From assembly GCA_024449915.1 (NCBI GenBank), contig JAMZAV010000808.1, positions 124,001-188,000 of the forward strand: DNA of 64,000 bases. Direction: 5' to 3'. Of this stretch, positions 40,801 to 52,018 are shown one piece after another. The DNA comes from Sweltsa coloradensis. Its lineage: Eukaryota; Arthropoda; Insecta; Plecoptera; Chloroperlidae. The first letter of the stretch is position 1. Each line of letters opens with the position of its first letter. Under the pieces are notes generated by a model. The model was not told where the DNA came from and ran no database searches. It saw nothing but the letters and a program-made list of their open reading frames with translations. The translations under genes were made by a program, and so were the position numbers.

Positions 40801-40979
40801 AGATCTACGCAACAACATTTCAAAACATATTGTTTTTGTTAGTTAAAAATAATGTAATAGGCTATTTGCACAAATTCTGTAAGTGTATTTTTTCGATAGC
40901 CACTAACACCCTATAGAACAACAACAAAAATTGGATCTCTACATTTATTAGTTTTGCCGTAATATTGTTTTTAGTTTTC

Positions 40980-41245
40980 TTGGTCAAATTAGCGTTTTGA
41001 AACGCACACCGCATGCGATTCTCGTAAAATAGTCGCTAACGGCCGCCATTTATCGTATCTTGATAGCATAGCATAGCGACTCCTTTTTCATTCTCGTTAT
41101 CATAGCGATCGCTATCATTTTTACAGAATCAGTCGACACGCAAAATTGTCGCTTAAGTGCCGATACGATCGTTATCTTCCATAACGATTTTACAGAATCA
41201 GACCGCTGGTTGCGCGCCATTTTCGTGACGTCACCGGCCATGTAG
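40980..41245 (+). promoter_or_regulatory. CpG/CRE/YY1-type promoter-like island
   Basis: Contains GGCCGCCATTT (YY1-like, 41041), two near-identical TTTACAGAATCAG blocks (41122 and 41189), GCGCGCCATTTTCG and a full CRE TGACGTCA (41226-41233) before CCGGCCATG. This is CpG-rich against an AT-rich background and lies 90 bp upstream of a THAP-like ATG. Transcription start not determinable. Confidence 0.4.
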
Positions 41246-41319
41246 GCTACCAGCGGACAAGTGTAAGCATTAGGATAACACGCGCAGGGGCCCTGCTTTC
41301 ACAATCACGGCAATCAGCA

Positions 41320-41481
41320 ATGAATAGATCGAACAAGTATTGTGTTGCTCCTTTATGCACTAGCACTAGCACTTGTGTAGCTACGCTAAATAAGCTGTAT
41401 TTTAGTGTTCTCAAAGATTTGAGGCGTAAATCGACATGTAACATAATAGGGAATGTTGTGGTTGTCAATATGAACTTTTAA
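41320..41481 (+). CDS. THAP-like N-terminal coding exon (tentative)
   Basis: ATG at 41320 gives 53 codons to a TAA. The start NKYCVAPLCTSTST (C-x4-C at residues 8 and 13) followed by KLYFSVLKDLRRKS resembles the first third of a THAP zinc finger (a C-x2-4-C near the start, then a basic F.P.D..RR.W segment). A GT at 41430 (ACATGTAACA) could be a splice donor; downstream codons continue into the U repeat. The rest of the C2CH finger and the AVPTIF-type motif are not seen. It may be a first exon, a transposon-derived THAP fossil, or chance. Confidence 0.35.
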   Translation: MNRSNKYCVAPLCTSTSTCVATLNKLYFSVLKDLRRKSTCNIIGNVVVVNMNF

Positions 41482-41953
41482 ATTGTAGACCGAGCTATAT
41501 GCCCGGCCTATAGGTCTATAATTTCGAGGGTTTCGCACGGGAAAATGTATTTTTTTTACACATTATATTCGTTATTAAAAAGAATGGCATTGTATTATGA
41601 TAAGTTACTAATTTATCGTACTGTATAAGTTACATAAATATATATTCTTGTATACATTGCCATTCTAGGCGTCGAATAGCCAACCTACATAAATGTCCGT
41701 GGGCCTTTAAACCCATTTTCTAGTCTATAAAAGTGCAAAATGAACTTTTAACTGTAGGCCGAGCTATATGCCCGGCCTATAGGCCTACAATCTCGGGTGC
41801 TATGCACGGGAAAACGTATTTGTTTAGTACGTTATATTCGTTATTAATTAGTGGTGGCATTGTATTATGATAAATTACTAGTTTATCTTACTGTATAAAA
41901 ACGGTATAAGTTACAAGAATGTATTTTCTTGTAAGCATTACCCTTCTAGGCGT

Positions 41954-42339
41954 GTATTTTTTTTGATTAAAGACGCTTCAACCTAGGTCATAATGCACCA
42001 CTCTAACCTAGGTAGGGGGGGGGGGGGGGAGGAGGGGCCCATGCTGGTCAGAATCAGCCACGGGTAAGTGGGAGGAAAAGGGGTTCTCACGTCGCGGTCG
42101 TCATTGTCTTTGTCATCGTTCGTGCCTCGTGGTGTAATTGTCGTCATCGTCGTCGAGGGTCGTCAAGGGAGGGGCAAGGTCCCCGACGACGATTGCCAGA
42201 GCTCGCCTCTAGTTTCGGGAGTAAGATACTCCGCTCTTTCTAGCTGATGTTTGGCGAGGGGTGGACTTTTTCTCTTGAATCGCCTTTGACGATTAGCAGA
42301 GCCATGCTCTGGGCCATTCTACCCCGGACCCAGACGGGG
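41954..42339 (-). mobile_element. MSR retroposon, full length, 11-bp TSD
   Basis: Flanked by CTTCTAGGCGT (41943-41953 and 42340-42350) within U unit 2. Other U units show the uninterrupted site CTTCTAGGCGTCGAATAG. Confidence 0.95.
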
Positions 42340-42797
42340 CTTCTAGGCGTCGAATAGCGAACCTATGTGAAAGTGAAAATCCTGATCGCTAACCTCACGG
42401 TGGTAAATTAACATGAGTTGTGGTTGCCAAAAATATAATGCTAATAATTATTTTTGTCCGTGAGCCTTTTAAACCATTTTCTAGTATATAAAAGTGCAAA
42501 ATGAACTTGAGTAGGCCGAGCTATATGCCCGGCCTATAGGCCTACAATCTCGGGGGTTATGCACGGAAAAACATATTTTTTTGGTTACTTATATTCGTAA
42601 TTAATTAGTGGTGGCATTGTATTATGATAAATTAAATTACTCATGTGTCTTACTGTATAAATTACATGATAATATTTTCTTGTATGCATTGCCCTTCTAG
42701 GCGTCGAATAGCCAACCTACGTGAAAGTGAAAATCCTGATTGCTAACCTCACGGTGGTAAATTAACATGAGTTGTGGTTGCCAAAATTATGCTAATT

Positions 42798-43330
42798 ACT
42801 AGGCCGCTTCGCGAACGCTTTTTTTAGTCGCGTTGATGGATGAGCTTTTTTGTAAGTTTTTAGTTTGCGTAGGACCACTTTTCCTTTGCAAGTGCTTTTT
42901 GAATGCATTGTAGGGGATTGTTTTCAAGTTTCTATTGTTGAACCAAAAAAAAACTCATATTTAAACCTTTTTTCTATGGTTTCTGGCTTACTTTTTCTTT
43001 CAAAAAGCAATACATCACCATTACCTTAATGTCCATGTAAAATATGAACGTTGTAGCCCCACCCGTTTGGTCAGAATCGGCCCAAATGTCACGAAAATAT
43101 CGCACTAAAAATCGGGGGAAAATCGTAAAAGTACGATATTCACGAGAAATATTTCTTCGATTGTACCCAAAAACGTGTCAGGTCTAAGTTCAGAGATTTC
43201 GAAGGTCCCCTCCAATTTTAATCAAGATCGCATATGCCGTTTGCCCGGTAGAAAGCGAACAAACAGACAAAAAAAAACGAGCTAAATTTTTTTGGGGGTT
43301 AGTGAAATTGAAGTCTTCGCTTCGCTCATC
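42798..43330 (+). repeat. R3 repeat, copy 2
   Basis: CTAGGCCGCTTCGCGAACGC to CTTCGCTTCGCTCATC, inserted in U unit 3 (GCTAATTA before, GTGAGCC after). About 533 bp with a single ATCGCACTAAAAATCG block. About 12-15 bp of U sequence, compared with unit 2, is missing at the junction. Confidence 0.8.
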
Positions 43331-43343
43331 GTGAGCCTTTTAA

Positions 43344-43968
43344 GGGCAATCCCTAGACCCAAATATGATTTCTAAAGAATGCAGTAAAGACGTCTGAAAA
43401 GTTAGTAGAATGTAAGAGGGGCTTAATAAAAGAGCGGATTATTTTTTTGAAATTTTTTGACGGGACATAACCTCAGAATCAACAATTATATTCAAATTAC
43501 TGGAATCAGTTGCTCAAGTTCAAAATTAAATTTTGAGCAGCTGTTTTTTGCATATTGTTTCTACACTCCTTTATCTACAACCTAAATATAAGGATTATTA
43601 GTTTTATATGATTTGTTGTGTTGCACATTTTTTTTCACCTGCCGGTACAATTTCAAATTTTCTACCGTTTAACGGAAAAAAATCGTGCAACGCTTGAAAC
43701 CATATTAAACCAATTATCCTTATATTTATGTTGTAGATAAAGGAGTGTAGAAACAATTTGCAAAAAGCTGCTGCTCAAAATTCAATTTTGAACTTGAACA
43801 ACTGATTCCAGTAATTTGAATATAATTGATGATCCTGAGGTTGTGTCCCGTCAAAAAAAATTCAAAACAATAATCTGCTCTTTTATTAAGCCCGTCTTAC
43901 ATTTGACTAACTTTTTAGACGTCTTCACTGCATTCTTTAGAAATCATATTTGGGTCTAGGGATTGCCC
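43344..43968. mobile_element. MITE with long inverted repeats and TTAA TSD
   Basis: 625 bp. The ends GGGCAATCCCTAGACCC and GGGTCTAGGGATTGCCC are exact reverse complements, and the arms stay complementary for roughly 270 bp (for example TTTATCTACAAC against GTTGTAGATAAA). The TTAA target lies at 43340-43343 and 43969-43972. Unit 2 of the U repeat shows the empty site CCTTTTAAACC at 42472. TTAA duplication is typical of piggyBac-type elements. There is no ORF. Confidence 0.9.
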
Positions 43969-44439
43969 TTAAACACTATTTTCTAGTCTATAAAAGTGCA
44001 AAATGAACTTTTAATTGTAGGCCGATTTATATGCCCGGCCTATAGGCTTACAATCTCGAGGATTATGCACGGCGGGAAAACGATTTTTTTTTGTATGTTA
44101 TATATTATTATGATAAATTACTCATGTTTCTTACTGTATAAATTACATGAATATATTTTCTTGCATACATTGCCCTTCTAGGCGCCGAATAGCCTAACCT
44201 ATACTTGAAAATCCTATGGTGGTTTCACGCACGGAGGTTTTGCGGGAAAGTTAATTTGGGTAGGTTTGTACGTTATCATCGAATGGCTGTGAAGTATGGT
44301 TAATTACTCATTTACCTATTAGAATCAGAGACTTTTGGTAATTAAATATCATTAGCCTCTACCTTCCATAAATCCATTCTGTCAGGTAGGCCTGCGTATT
44401 GGATTTGCGCGTCAACCAAGCAACCACCTCTAAGAGCCT

Positions 44440-44500
44440 CTTACATGGCGGGTGACGTCACGACCAATCAGAGCGCGTTATCGGTTGCCACGGCGGCATT
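44440..44500. promoter_or_regulatory. CRE plus CCAAT promoter-like cluster
   Basis: GGTGACGTCACGACCAATCA (CRE at 44453-44460 and a CCAAT box at 44464) followed by GAGCGCG and CACGGCGGCATTT. It resembles the 41.0-41.25 kb island on the other side of the U array. Confidence 0.4.
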
Positions 44501-44782
44501 TGAAAATTACGCATTTTCAAACACAGTTTTCTTATAGAATACATTTTTTTTAAACGTTCAAACCAATTTTTTTATGTTTAGAATTAAAAAAGCATCAGGA
44601 AACACCCATTAATTAGATTTTTAAACTTCTTGTATATACCCAATTGTTTGCATCTCGATTATGTATGTTTCGGATACGATCAGTTAACGAAACACCGTGT
44701 TTTAACAATATTTTGAACTAATTAAAAATTGATAAGTTACTTTAAAAAAACAAAAAACTTACCACTCTTTAGTGTGATGTTA
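44500..44782. other. Unassigned AT-rich segment
   Basis: No feature recognised. Confidence 0.35.
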
Positions 44783-44795
44783 AAAGATATATTTA

Positions 44796-45179
44796 GTTTT
44801 TTGTTTATTTGGATTAAGGACGCGTCAACCGTTAGGTCATAATGCACCACTCTACACTAAGGGGGGGTGGGGGGAAGGGGCCCATTCTGGTCAGAACCAG
44901 CCACGGATTAGGGGATGGAAGGGGGTTCTCACGTCGCGGTCGTCATTGTCTTCGTCATCGTTCGTGGTGTCATTGTCGTCATCGTCGTCGGAGGGTCGTC
45001 AAGGGAAGAGGTCAAGGTCCGCGACGACGATTGCCAAAGCTCGCCTCTATATTTTTGGGGAGTAAAATACTATCCTTCATACTAGCTGATGTTTGCGAGG
45101 TGGACTTTTTCTCTTAAATCGCCTTTTACGACTAGCAGAGCCATGCTCTGGGCCAATTCTACCCTAGGCCCAGACGGGG
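44796..45179 (-). mobile_element. MSR retroposon, full length, 13-bp TSD
   Basis: AAAGATATATTTA (44783-44795) and AAAGATGTATTTA (45180-45192) flank it with one mismatch. All blocks present. Confidence 0.9.
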
Positions 45180-45224
45180 AAAGATGTATTTAATGTTTCC
45201 GTGCTCAACCACCGTTTCTCTAAC

Positions 45225-45412
45225 CTTATTCTTATAGGGAATCTGAGGAGGACAGACGGGTGCTGACAGATCCAGCCACGGGCAAGGGGGGGGGGGAAAG
45301 GGTGGAGCTCAACACGTCGCCGGCCAGAACTCGCCTGTAGTGTTGGACAGTAATTTACTCCCGCCCCTTACTAGCTGATGTTCGCAGTCAGCAGAGCCAA
45401 GCTTAAACGAAA
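45225..45412 (-). mobile_element. Degraded MSR body
   Basis: GCTGACAGATCCAGCCACGG, a G12 run, GCCAGAACTCGCCTGTAG and CTAGCTGATGTTCGCAG. Both ends lost. Confidence 0.6.
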
Positions 45413-45424
45413 TTTTCAGTTTGC

Positions 45425-45900
45425 CTTCTCTAAAAATACAATTAGACCTTTATACTTAGGATTAGTGCGGCCGCAGTTGGAGTATGCAAGTATTATCTAG
45501 TCCAGTCACCACATCACAAGAGAAAAATTGACAGTTTAGAGCGACTCCAGCAGGGTTTGATAAATGGTTGTCACATCATAGCGATCCCTACATTTTGTGT
45601 ACCACAGAAGGAATTATGAACAATTATGTTGGACTTGCGCTTGCAGTCGCTCTGTGGTAGGAGGCAGACTGCTGACCTAGTGTTTTTAAAAAAGATTTTA
45701 ACCAATGGGGTCCGATGCCCAGCTGTTTTACAGTTAATTACTTTTAATGTGCCTGTCGTAGGGCAAGACATACTTATTTATTTTATCCTCCTAAGGCTAG
45801 GATTGATTTGTATAAATTCTCTTATTTGCCTAGAGTGCTGACCAATTTTTAATAAACCTTTCAGGCAGTAGAAATGACTTTGATTTAGATCTTTTTAATG
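45425..45900 (+). pseudogene. Non-LTR RT C-terminal (thumb) remnant
   Basis: Plus-strand frames give RPLYLGLVRPQLEYASII, SSHHITREKLTV, then LDLRLQSLCGRRQTADLVFL and KKILTNGVRCPAVL. This is the LVRP.LEY..WSP...I..LE..Q and L..RR...DL..L.KIL pattern of CR1/Jockey RTs. Several stops and frame changes. It is not L-derived (no match to the L thumb at 59.4 kb). Confidence 0.75.
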
Positions 45901-47251
45901 ACTCAACTTTTACTTTTAAGAAAAAAGTGTTGTTTGTTGTAGGGTAAATGTGTCCTATATTATATTAACTGTAGGTCCTATGTGTATTTTCTGTTTCAGG
46001 TTTGTTATGTTGTTGAGTTATGTTGTTTTTTCTTATATCCTAGTATTACTGGTTGTAAAACTGTTCTTGGATAAATAAGGTTGCGTTCCGTAGAAGCGAC
46101 CGGTCGACCATTCTGGGCTCGACTGGGTATTGTTATTTTCATTGTTTCACTCAACGTCTGATTGTTGAGGACTGCCTGGCTCCGAAATAGTGCGTGCATC
46201 TACAAGGCCGTGTTTTAATGAAAAGTTGTGATATCTCGTTAAAATGTTACATAAATCATATCATTTACTAATAAATGAATGATTTGAATGAAAGAATGAA
46301 TGATTTATTGTCTACCCATGTGTAGTTACAGGAACATTGTCGGTAGTTGACATTATTCCATGATTTCAAAGAAAGAATTTGAAATAACCGCGCTTTCGTC
46401 AAAGACCAGCCCACGACCGGAATAAAACTGTGGGCTTCTTGGTCTCGACCACAACAGTCAAAACAGCAACGCATCGCATACGTTTCTTGCAAATCTGATC
46501 TGTCATTGGTGCGAATTGTGTTTACTTTAATTCCATTGGTCGAAGACTGGTCGTTCTGGTCGCCTTTGCGGAACACAACCTAAATAATAATGCTCTGGAT
46601 TGGATTTAACATCTCCAATTCCACCTTTGAGTTTGTTTGCCTAATCATTTAATTTGTTGCTCAATACGGTATAGCCGGTGACCTCCCGTCCCGATATCGG
46701 TCCTCGTATACTAGCATTGAGCCATATCTAATGGTAAACAAAAATCACTTCAGCGTAGCTGCTGTAGGTTTTGTGAGAGATAGCGGAATACTTTCCATAA
46801 ACACCCCATTTTCTGCTGGTATCACCACTTTTTTATGGCCTTACTAGATAATTTCCCTCATGTCACCTTCTTCCAATGCTACGTCACCCGCCTCTCTCTC
46901 TCTCTCTCTCACACACACGCACACACTCACAATCTCAAGAGATGTCTCGAGTAGACCTGATCTCTAATGATATCTCCGATACGCTCCGAAATGCGATGGG
47001 ATGGGATGGGATGGCCTCTTTTACTCTGACTTCTTATACAGGAGCGGCACGTAATATGGACCCCATGCATAATAATAGCGAGGCGCGCTAAGGTAGGATG
47101 CTAGACGTACCATATGAAACGACATGCGGGGTATAATACAATACTCGTACAAATCTCAGTCCAAACAAATGAGTTTTATTTTACTTTAACTGTTTCCTTG
47201 ATTAATTAATATAATATATGTTTGTTATATTTTGTAGATTTATTTTGAATT
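45901..47251. other. Repeat-poor segment
   Basis: No MSR or L. A CT/CA microsatellite lies at 46896-46932 and an ATGGG repeat at 46996-47012. A GACCGGTCGACCATTCTGGG region (46098-46117) and the CCGGAATAAAAC frame near 46268-46576 (minus) show no domain I recognise. Confidence 0.45.
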
Positions 47252-47539
47252 TTTAAGTTTATATAGGGCGCGTCAATCGTTATGGTCATTATAAGCCACT
47301 ATAGTATGGAGTGGAAAGTTTAATGCTAATCAGAACCAGCCACGAGTGTCAATTCAAAGAGGTTCCGATATGACGTTCGAGAGAGAGAAACTATAAGGGC
47401 GCTTCAACCGGTTAGGTCATATTGCGCCCGTCTGACATTGTTAATATTGCATTGAGTTTATTGTGTTCGATGTTTTTATTGTTTTCTAAGTTTAAAATGG
47501 AGAAAAAATGATAATATAGATGATTGTGATAGCAAAAGA
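47252..47539 (-). repeat. MSR'-L' compound unit
   Basis: A diverged MSR' 3' part (47252-47352, GGGCGCGTCAATCGTTATGG) and L' (47372-47539, GAGAGAAACTATAAGGGCGC, GCCCGTCTGACATTGTTAAT), in the same order as at 14.2 and 15.0 kb. Confidence 0.6.
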
Positions 47540-47990
47540 TTTTTGGTTTATTTGGATTAAGGACGCGTCAACCGTTAGGTCATAATGCACCACTCTAGCC
47601 TAAGGGGGGTGGGGAGGAGGGGCCCATGCTGGTCAGAACCAGCCACGGGTAAGGAGAGGAAGGGGGGTTTCACACGTCGCGGTCGTCATCGTCCTTGTCA
47701 TCGTTCGTTGTGTCACTGTCATCGTCGCCGGAAGGTCGTCAAGGGAAGGGGCAAGGTCCCCGACGACGATTGCCAGAGCTCGCCTCTAGATTCGGGGAGT
47801 AATATACTACCCTTCTTGCTAGCTGATGTTTGCGAGGTGGACTTTTTCTCTTGAATCGCCTCTTACGATTAGCAGAGCCAAGCTTTGGGCCGAATTCTAC
47901 CCCGGATTAAGGACGCGTCAACCGTAGACGGAGACGTTAGTTCATAGTACGCAACTTTAGCCTAGGGTATGAGATTGCGGAGAGGAAAAT
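47540..47990 (-). mobile_element. MSR plus a rearranged MSR end
   Basis: 47540-47905 is complete to CTACCCCGG. Then a second 3' motif (ATTAAGGACGCGTCAACCG) is broken by GTAGACGGAGACG and continues to 47990. Confidence 0.75.
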
Positions 47991-48514
47991 CATTTTATTT
48001 CCAGTGTTTAGTCCCATAGACACATTTTACACATAACAATTAATATATTTACCATAAATCTTAGTGTATAAACATTAAACTACACTAGGGCGCTTCAAAG
48101 ATAAAACAGGAGAGCTCGGAAGTGTATTTGACAGACAAACGCAAGCTAGGTGTAAAAATCTTCCCATACCTTCACCATGGCGTGTTAAGACGAGATACAT
48201 TAGCCCAGGGTAGATAGGGTTGTTCGTTCAGGGTGGTGTGAAATACAAGACCTAAACAAACTGAGCGCTCCATTCTAGAGAGCGTGTTAGAATATATTGC
48301 AGGCGCAGGTCAGGCGAATGATTGGACGTAATTCAAACTCCATCCTTTGCCTCGTTACATAGATCTGCTACAAGACAGGACAGTTAAGCCTACCTGATTC
48401 TAAACATATAGGCCTATCATAAAAATTGCCCTTTGTTAATTTTAGTGGAGTTTATTTGGATTAAGGATAAAAGGATCAATACCTAAGTTATTTTAAAGTT
48501 TTTTAAAAGATAAG
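47991..48514. other. Unassigned segment
   Basis: Only scraps: ACTAGGGCGCTTCAAAG (48086-48102) is L-like, and GTTTATTTGGATTAAGGA (48451-48468) is an MSR tail. The rest is unique. Confidence 0.4.
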
Positions 48515-48884
48515 TTTAAGGGCGCGTTAACCATTAGGTAATTATACGCTACTCTGCCTATAGAGAATATAAGGAGGAAAGTCCCATGCGTGTTAGAACT
48601 CAAAAATTAGCCACGGGACGGGGGAGGAAAGGGGGGTTCTGACGTCTCGGTCCTCATCGTCTTTGTCAGCGTTCGTTGGCTCACTGTCATCGTCAAGGAG
48701 ATATAGTCAAGGGGTGGGGAAGGGTTCTCCGACGACTGCTAGAGCTCGCCTCTAGTTTCGGGGAGTATTATACTCCTCTGTGCTAGCTGATGTTTGCGAG
48801 GTGGATATTTTCATCTTGAATCGCCTTGTACGATTATAGCAGAGCCATGCTCTGGGCCAATTCTACCCCGGGCCCAGACGGGGG
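48515..48884 (-). mobile_element. MSR retroposon, full length
   Basis: AAGTTTAAGGGCGCGTTAACC tail type, divergent body, standard head to CCCAGACGGGG. Confidence 0.8.
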
Positions 48885-48885
48885 A

Positions 48886-48937
48886 AATGTCTATTAAAAT
48901 ATAACGTTGCAGCTCCACCCGTTTGGTCAGAATCGCT
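48886..48937 (+). repeat. R3 fragment
   Basis: ATATAACGTTGCAGCTCCAC and CCGTTTGGTCAGAATCG match R3 at 43045-43080. Confidence 0.6.
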
Positions 48938-48987
48938 TGGCAATTACAAACTGACGAATTAGACAGTACGGACCATCCACAACGAGA

Positions 48988-49287
48988 TTTTGAAGACGAC
49001 GTGAGAAACTATAGGGCGCTTCAACCGATTAGGTCAAATTGCGTTGATGATTAGATTGTTTTCTAAGTGTATGTAAGAAAAAAAATGATGATGATGATAG
49101 TAATAGCAAAAGAAAAGTTATTTATGTGAATGGAAATAAAAAATAAAGAAATGTGTATGATGTGAATTAAATTATGTATAACACTTTGGATGAGAAATTT
49201 AGAAAAGTCGTCGCGCCGTTATCATATGATAGAAGTTCTTCATATGATTGGGAGAGATCAAATTGCTTGCGCAATGCATCATATTTC
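48988..49287 (-). mobile_element. L-family LINE 3' fragment
   Basis: AGACGACGTGAGAAACTATAG, motif with an internal deletion (AATTGCGTTGATGATTAG), UTR and partial C-terminus to AATGCATCATATTTC. Confidence 0.8.
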
Positions 49288-49629
49288 TTTTTTTCATTCA
49301 GGTCATAATGCACCACTCTAGCCTAGGGGGAGGAGGGAGGGGCCCATGCTGGTCAGAACTGGCCACGGGTAAGGGGAGGAAGGGGGATTCTCACGTCGCG
49401 GTCGTCATTGTCTTTGTCATCGTTCGTTAAGTAATTGTCATCGTCGTCGGGGATGTCGTCAAGGGAAGGGGGCAAGGTCCCCGACGACGATTGCCAGAGC
49501 TCGCCTCTATTTTCAGTAAAGTACTACCCTTCATACTAGCTGATGTTTGCGAGGTGGACTTTTTCTCTTGAATCGCCTTTTACGATAAGTAGAGCCATGC
49601 TCTGGGCCAATTCTACCCCGGGCCCAGAC
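49288..49629 (-). mobile_element. MSR with damaged 3' tail
   Basis: Begins at AGGTCATAATGCACCACTC after a T-rich stretch. The head ends GGGCCCAGAC and is followed by J (AGTGGAGAATGCGTAGGATC, CGTCTTATTCAT), a junction sequence that recurs at 50252 and 51156. Confidence 0.8.
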
Positions 49630-49687
49630 AGTGGAGAATGCGTAGGATCGTCTTATTCATACATTGTATTCACTGAGATGGATCCAA

Positions 49688-49876
49688 AATGACGACATGA
49701 GAAACTGGCACTTCAACTGTTTTGGTAATATTGCACCGTCTGTGATATTCTAAGTTTTTAATGAAATAAGATTATTGTGTGTAATGATTAACTTATATTG
49801 ATTTTAAAGTTTATACTGGAAAAGAAAATGATAGAGCTGATAGTGTAATGGCAATAAAACAATTTTTTTTAAATAC
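49688..49876 (-). mobile_element. L-prime-like 3' terminus
   Basis: ATGACGACATGAGAAACTGG, CCGTCTGTGATATTCTAAG and a UTR to a T-rich joint with the next MSR tail. Confidence 0.7.
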
Positions 49877-51512
49877 ATTTGGTTTATTTGGATTAAAGAC
49901 GCGTCAACCGTTAGGTCATAATGCCCCACTCTAGCCTAAGGGAGGTGGGGAGGAGGGGCTCATGCTGGTCAGAACCAGCCACGGGTAAGGGAAGGAAGGG
50001 GGGTTTCTCACGTCGCGGTCGTCATCATCTTTGTCATCGTTCGTTGTGTCATTGTCATCGTCGCGGGGAGGTCGTCAAGGGGAAGGGGGCAAGGTCCCCG
50101 ACGACGATTCCCAAAGAGCTCGCCTCTAGTTTCGGAGAGTAAGATACTCTGCTCTTCCTAGCTGATGTTTGCGAGGTGGACTTTTTCTCTTGAATCGCCT
50201 TTTACGATAAGTAGAGCCATGCTCTGGGCCAATTCTACCCCGGGCCCAGACAGTGGAGAATGCGTAGGATCGTCTTATTCATCTTTGGTTTATTTGGATT
50301 AAGGACGCGTCAACCGTTAGGTCATAATGCACCACTCTAGCCTAGGGGGGGGGGCATGCTGGTCAGAACCGGTTACTGGTAAGGGGAGGAAGGGGGATTC
50401 TCACGTCGCGGTCGTCATTGTCTTTGTCATCGTTCGTTAAGTCATTGTCATCGTCGTCGGGGATGTCGTCAAGGGAAGGGGGCAAGGTCCCCGACGACGA
50501 TTGCCAGAGCTCGCCTCTAGTTTCGGGGAATAACATATTCCGCTCTTTCTAGCTGATGTTTGCGAGTGGGACTTTTCTCTTGAATCGCCTTTTACGATTA
50601 GCAGAGCCATGCTCTGGCCAATTCTTCCCCGGGCCCAGACGGGAGGAAGGGGGTTTCTCACGTCGCGGTCGTCATCGTCTTTGTCATCGTTCGTTGTGTC
50701 ATTGTCATCGTCGCCGGGGGGTCGTCAAGGGAAGGGGGCAAGGTCCCCGACGACGATTGCCAGAGCTCGCCTCTAGTTTCGGAGAGTAAGATACTCCGCT
50801 CTTCCTAGCTGATGTTTGCGAGGTGGACTTTTCTCTTGAATCGCCTTTTACGATTAGCAGAGCCATGCTCTGGGCCAATTCTTCCCCGGGCCCAGACGGG
50901 AGGAAGGGGGGTTTCTCACGTCGCGGTCGTCATCGTCTTTGTCATCGTTCGTTGTGTCATTGTCATCGTCGCCGGGGGGTCGTCAAGGGAAGGGGGCAAG
51001 GTCCCCGACGACGATTGCCAGAGCTCGCCTCTAGTTTCGGAGAGTAAGATACTCCGCTCTTTCTAGCTGATGTTTGCGAGGTGGACTTTTCTCTTGAATC
51101 GCCTTTTACGATAAGTAGAGCCATGCTCTGGGCCAATTCTACCCCGGGCCCAGACAGTGGAGAATGCGTAGGATCGTCTTATTCATCTTTGGTTTATTTG
51201 GATTAAGGACGCGTCAACCGTTAGGTCATAATGCACCACTCTAGCCTAGGGGGGGGGCATGCTGGTCAGAACCGGCCACTGGTAAGGGGAGGAAGGGGGA
51301 TTCTCACGTCGCGGTCGTCATTGTCTTTGTCATCGTTCGTTAAGTCATTGTCATCGTCGCCGGAGGGTCGTCAAGGGAAGGGGGCAAGGTCCCCGACGAC
51401 GATTGCCAGAGCTCGCCTCTAGTTTCGGGGAGTAAGATACTCCGCTCTTCCTAGCTGATGTTTGCGAGGTGGACTTTTCTCTTGAATCGCCTTTTACGAT
51501 TAGCAGAGCCAC
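49877..51512 (-). repeat. Head-to-tail MSR array, five units
   Basis: Units: 49877-50251 + J; 50284-50640; 50641-50897; 50898-51155 + J; 51188-51512. The two inner units are 257-258 bp and start at GGGAGGAAGGGG, lacking the 3' tail; they follow each head (CCCAGAC) without spacer. The shared J flank and near-identity between units point to unequal crossing-over rather than separate insertions. Confidence 0.9.
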
Positions 51513-51748
51513 ATAGAACGATTGTGTTTGATGTTAATTACAAATGGTAAAATTATTAATTTGAATGAGAAATTTATGGAAAGTTTGTCGCCGTTAATTC
51601 CTTCATTTGACTGGACTAAGATCAAAATGCGAGCGCAAGACATCATATTTTTGTTATATATTCTGTTAACGTTTTATTATGTACTGGTAAAGGTACATTA
51701 CATTTTTGTCACATCTGGGAACAAGGAGATATCCGTGAGTTAGACATT
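51513..51748 (-). mobile_element. L-family fragment lacking its 3' end
   Basis: UTR interior (TTGTGTTTGATGTTAATTAC) through the damaged C-terminal region to ATATCCGTGAGTTAGACAT, between a truncated MSR head and an MSR tail. Confidence 0.7.
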
Positions 51749-52018
51749 TGTTTATTTGGGTAAAGGTTAAGGTTTATTTGGATTAACGACGAGACAAGTG
51801 CTGGGTCATAATGCGTAGGGGATATGGGGAGGAAAATCGCATGCAGCTAATAAACATCCACGGGGGAAACGAGGAAAGTTCGTGTTGCCATAGTCGTCGT
51901 CATCGTCATTGGGGAGGTAGTCAAGGGAAAGGGAAAATATTCCAGACGACGACCGCCAGAGCTCCGCTCGAATTTTGAGGAGAAATATATACTACCCTAC
52001 TTAGCAGTTAATGTTTTG
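51749..52018 (-). mobile_element. Divergent MSR
   Basis: Doubled tail (TTTATTTGGGTAAAGG, TTTATTTGGATTAACG), no hairpin, GACGACGACCGCCAGAGC, truncated before the head. Confidence 0.65.

Larger units (their letters stand above)
41462..44215 (+). repeat. U repeat: about 0.3-kb units, four copies
   Basis: Units begin near 41462, 41718, 42482 and 43982. Shared blocks are TCTATAAAAGTGCAAAATGA (TATA-like; absent in unit 1), GAGCTATATGCCCGGCCTAT, AGGCCTACAATCTCGGG, GTGGCATTGTATTATGATAA and CTTCTAGGCGTCGAATAGCC. Units 2 and 3 also carry CCTCACGGTGGTAAATTAAC. Three later insertions (MSR, R3, MITE) spread the array over 2.7 kb. Confidence 0.85.

Noticed and set aside
42798..43330. R3 as a Helitron (CTAG|T end)
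   Set aside because: The reverse complement ends CTAG before T, but the hairpin is weak and the other end does not start with TC.
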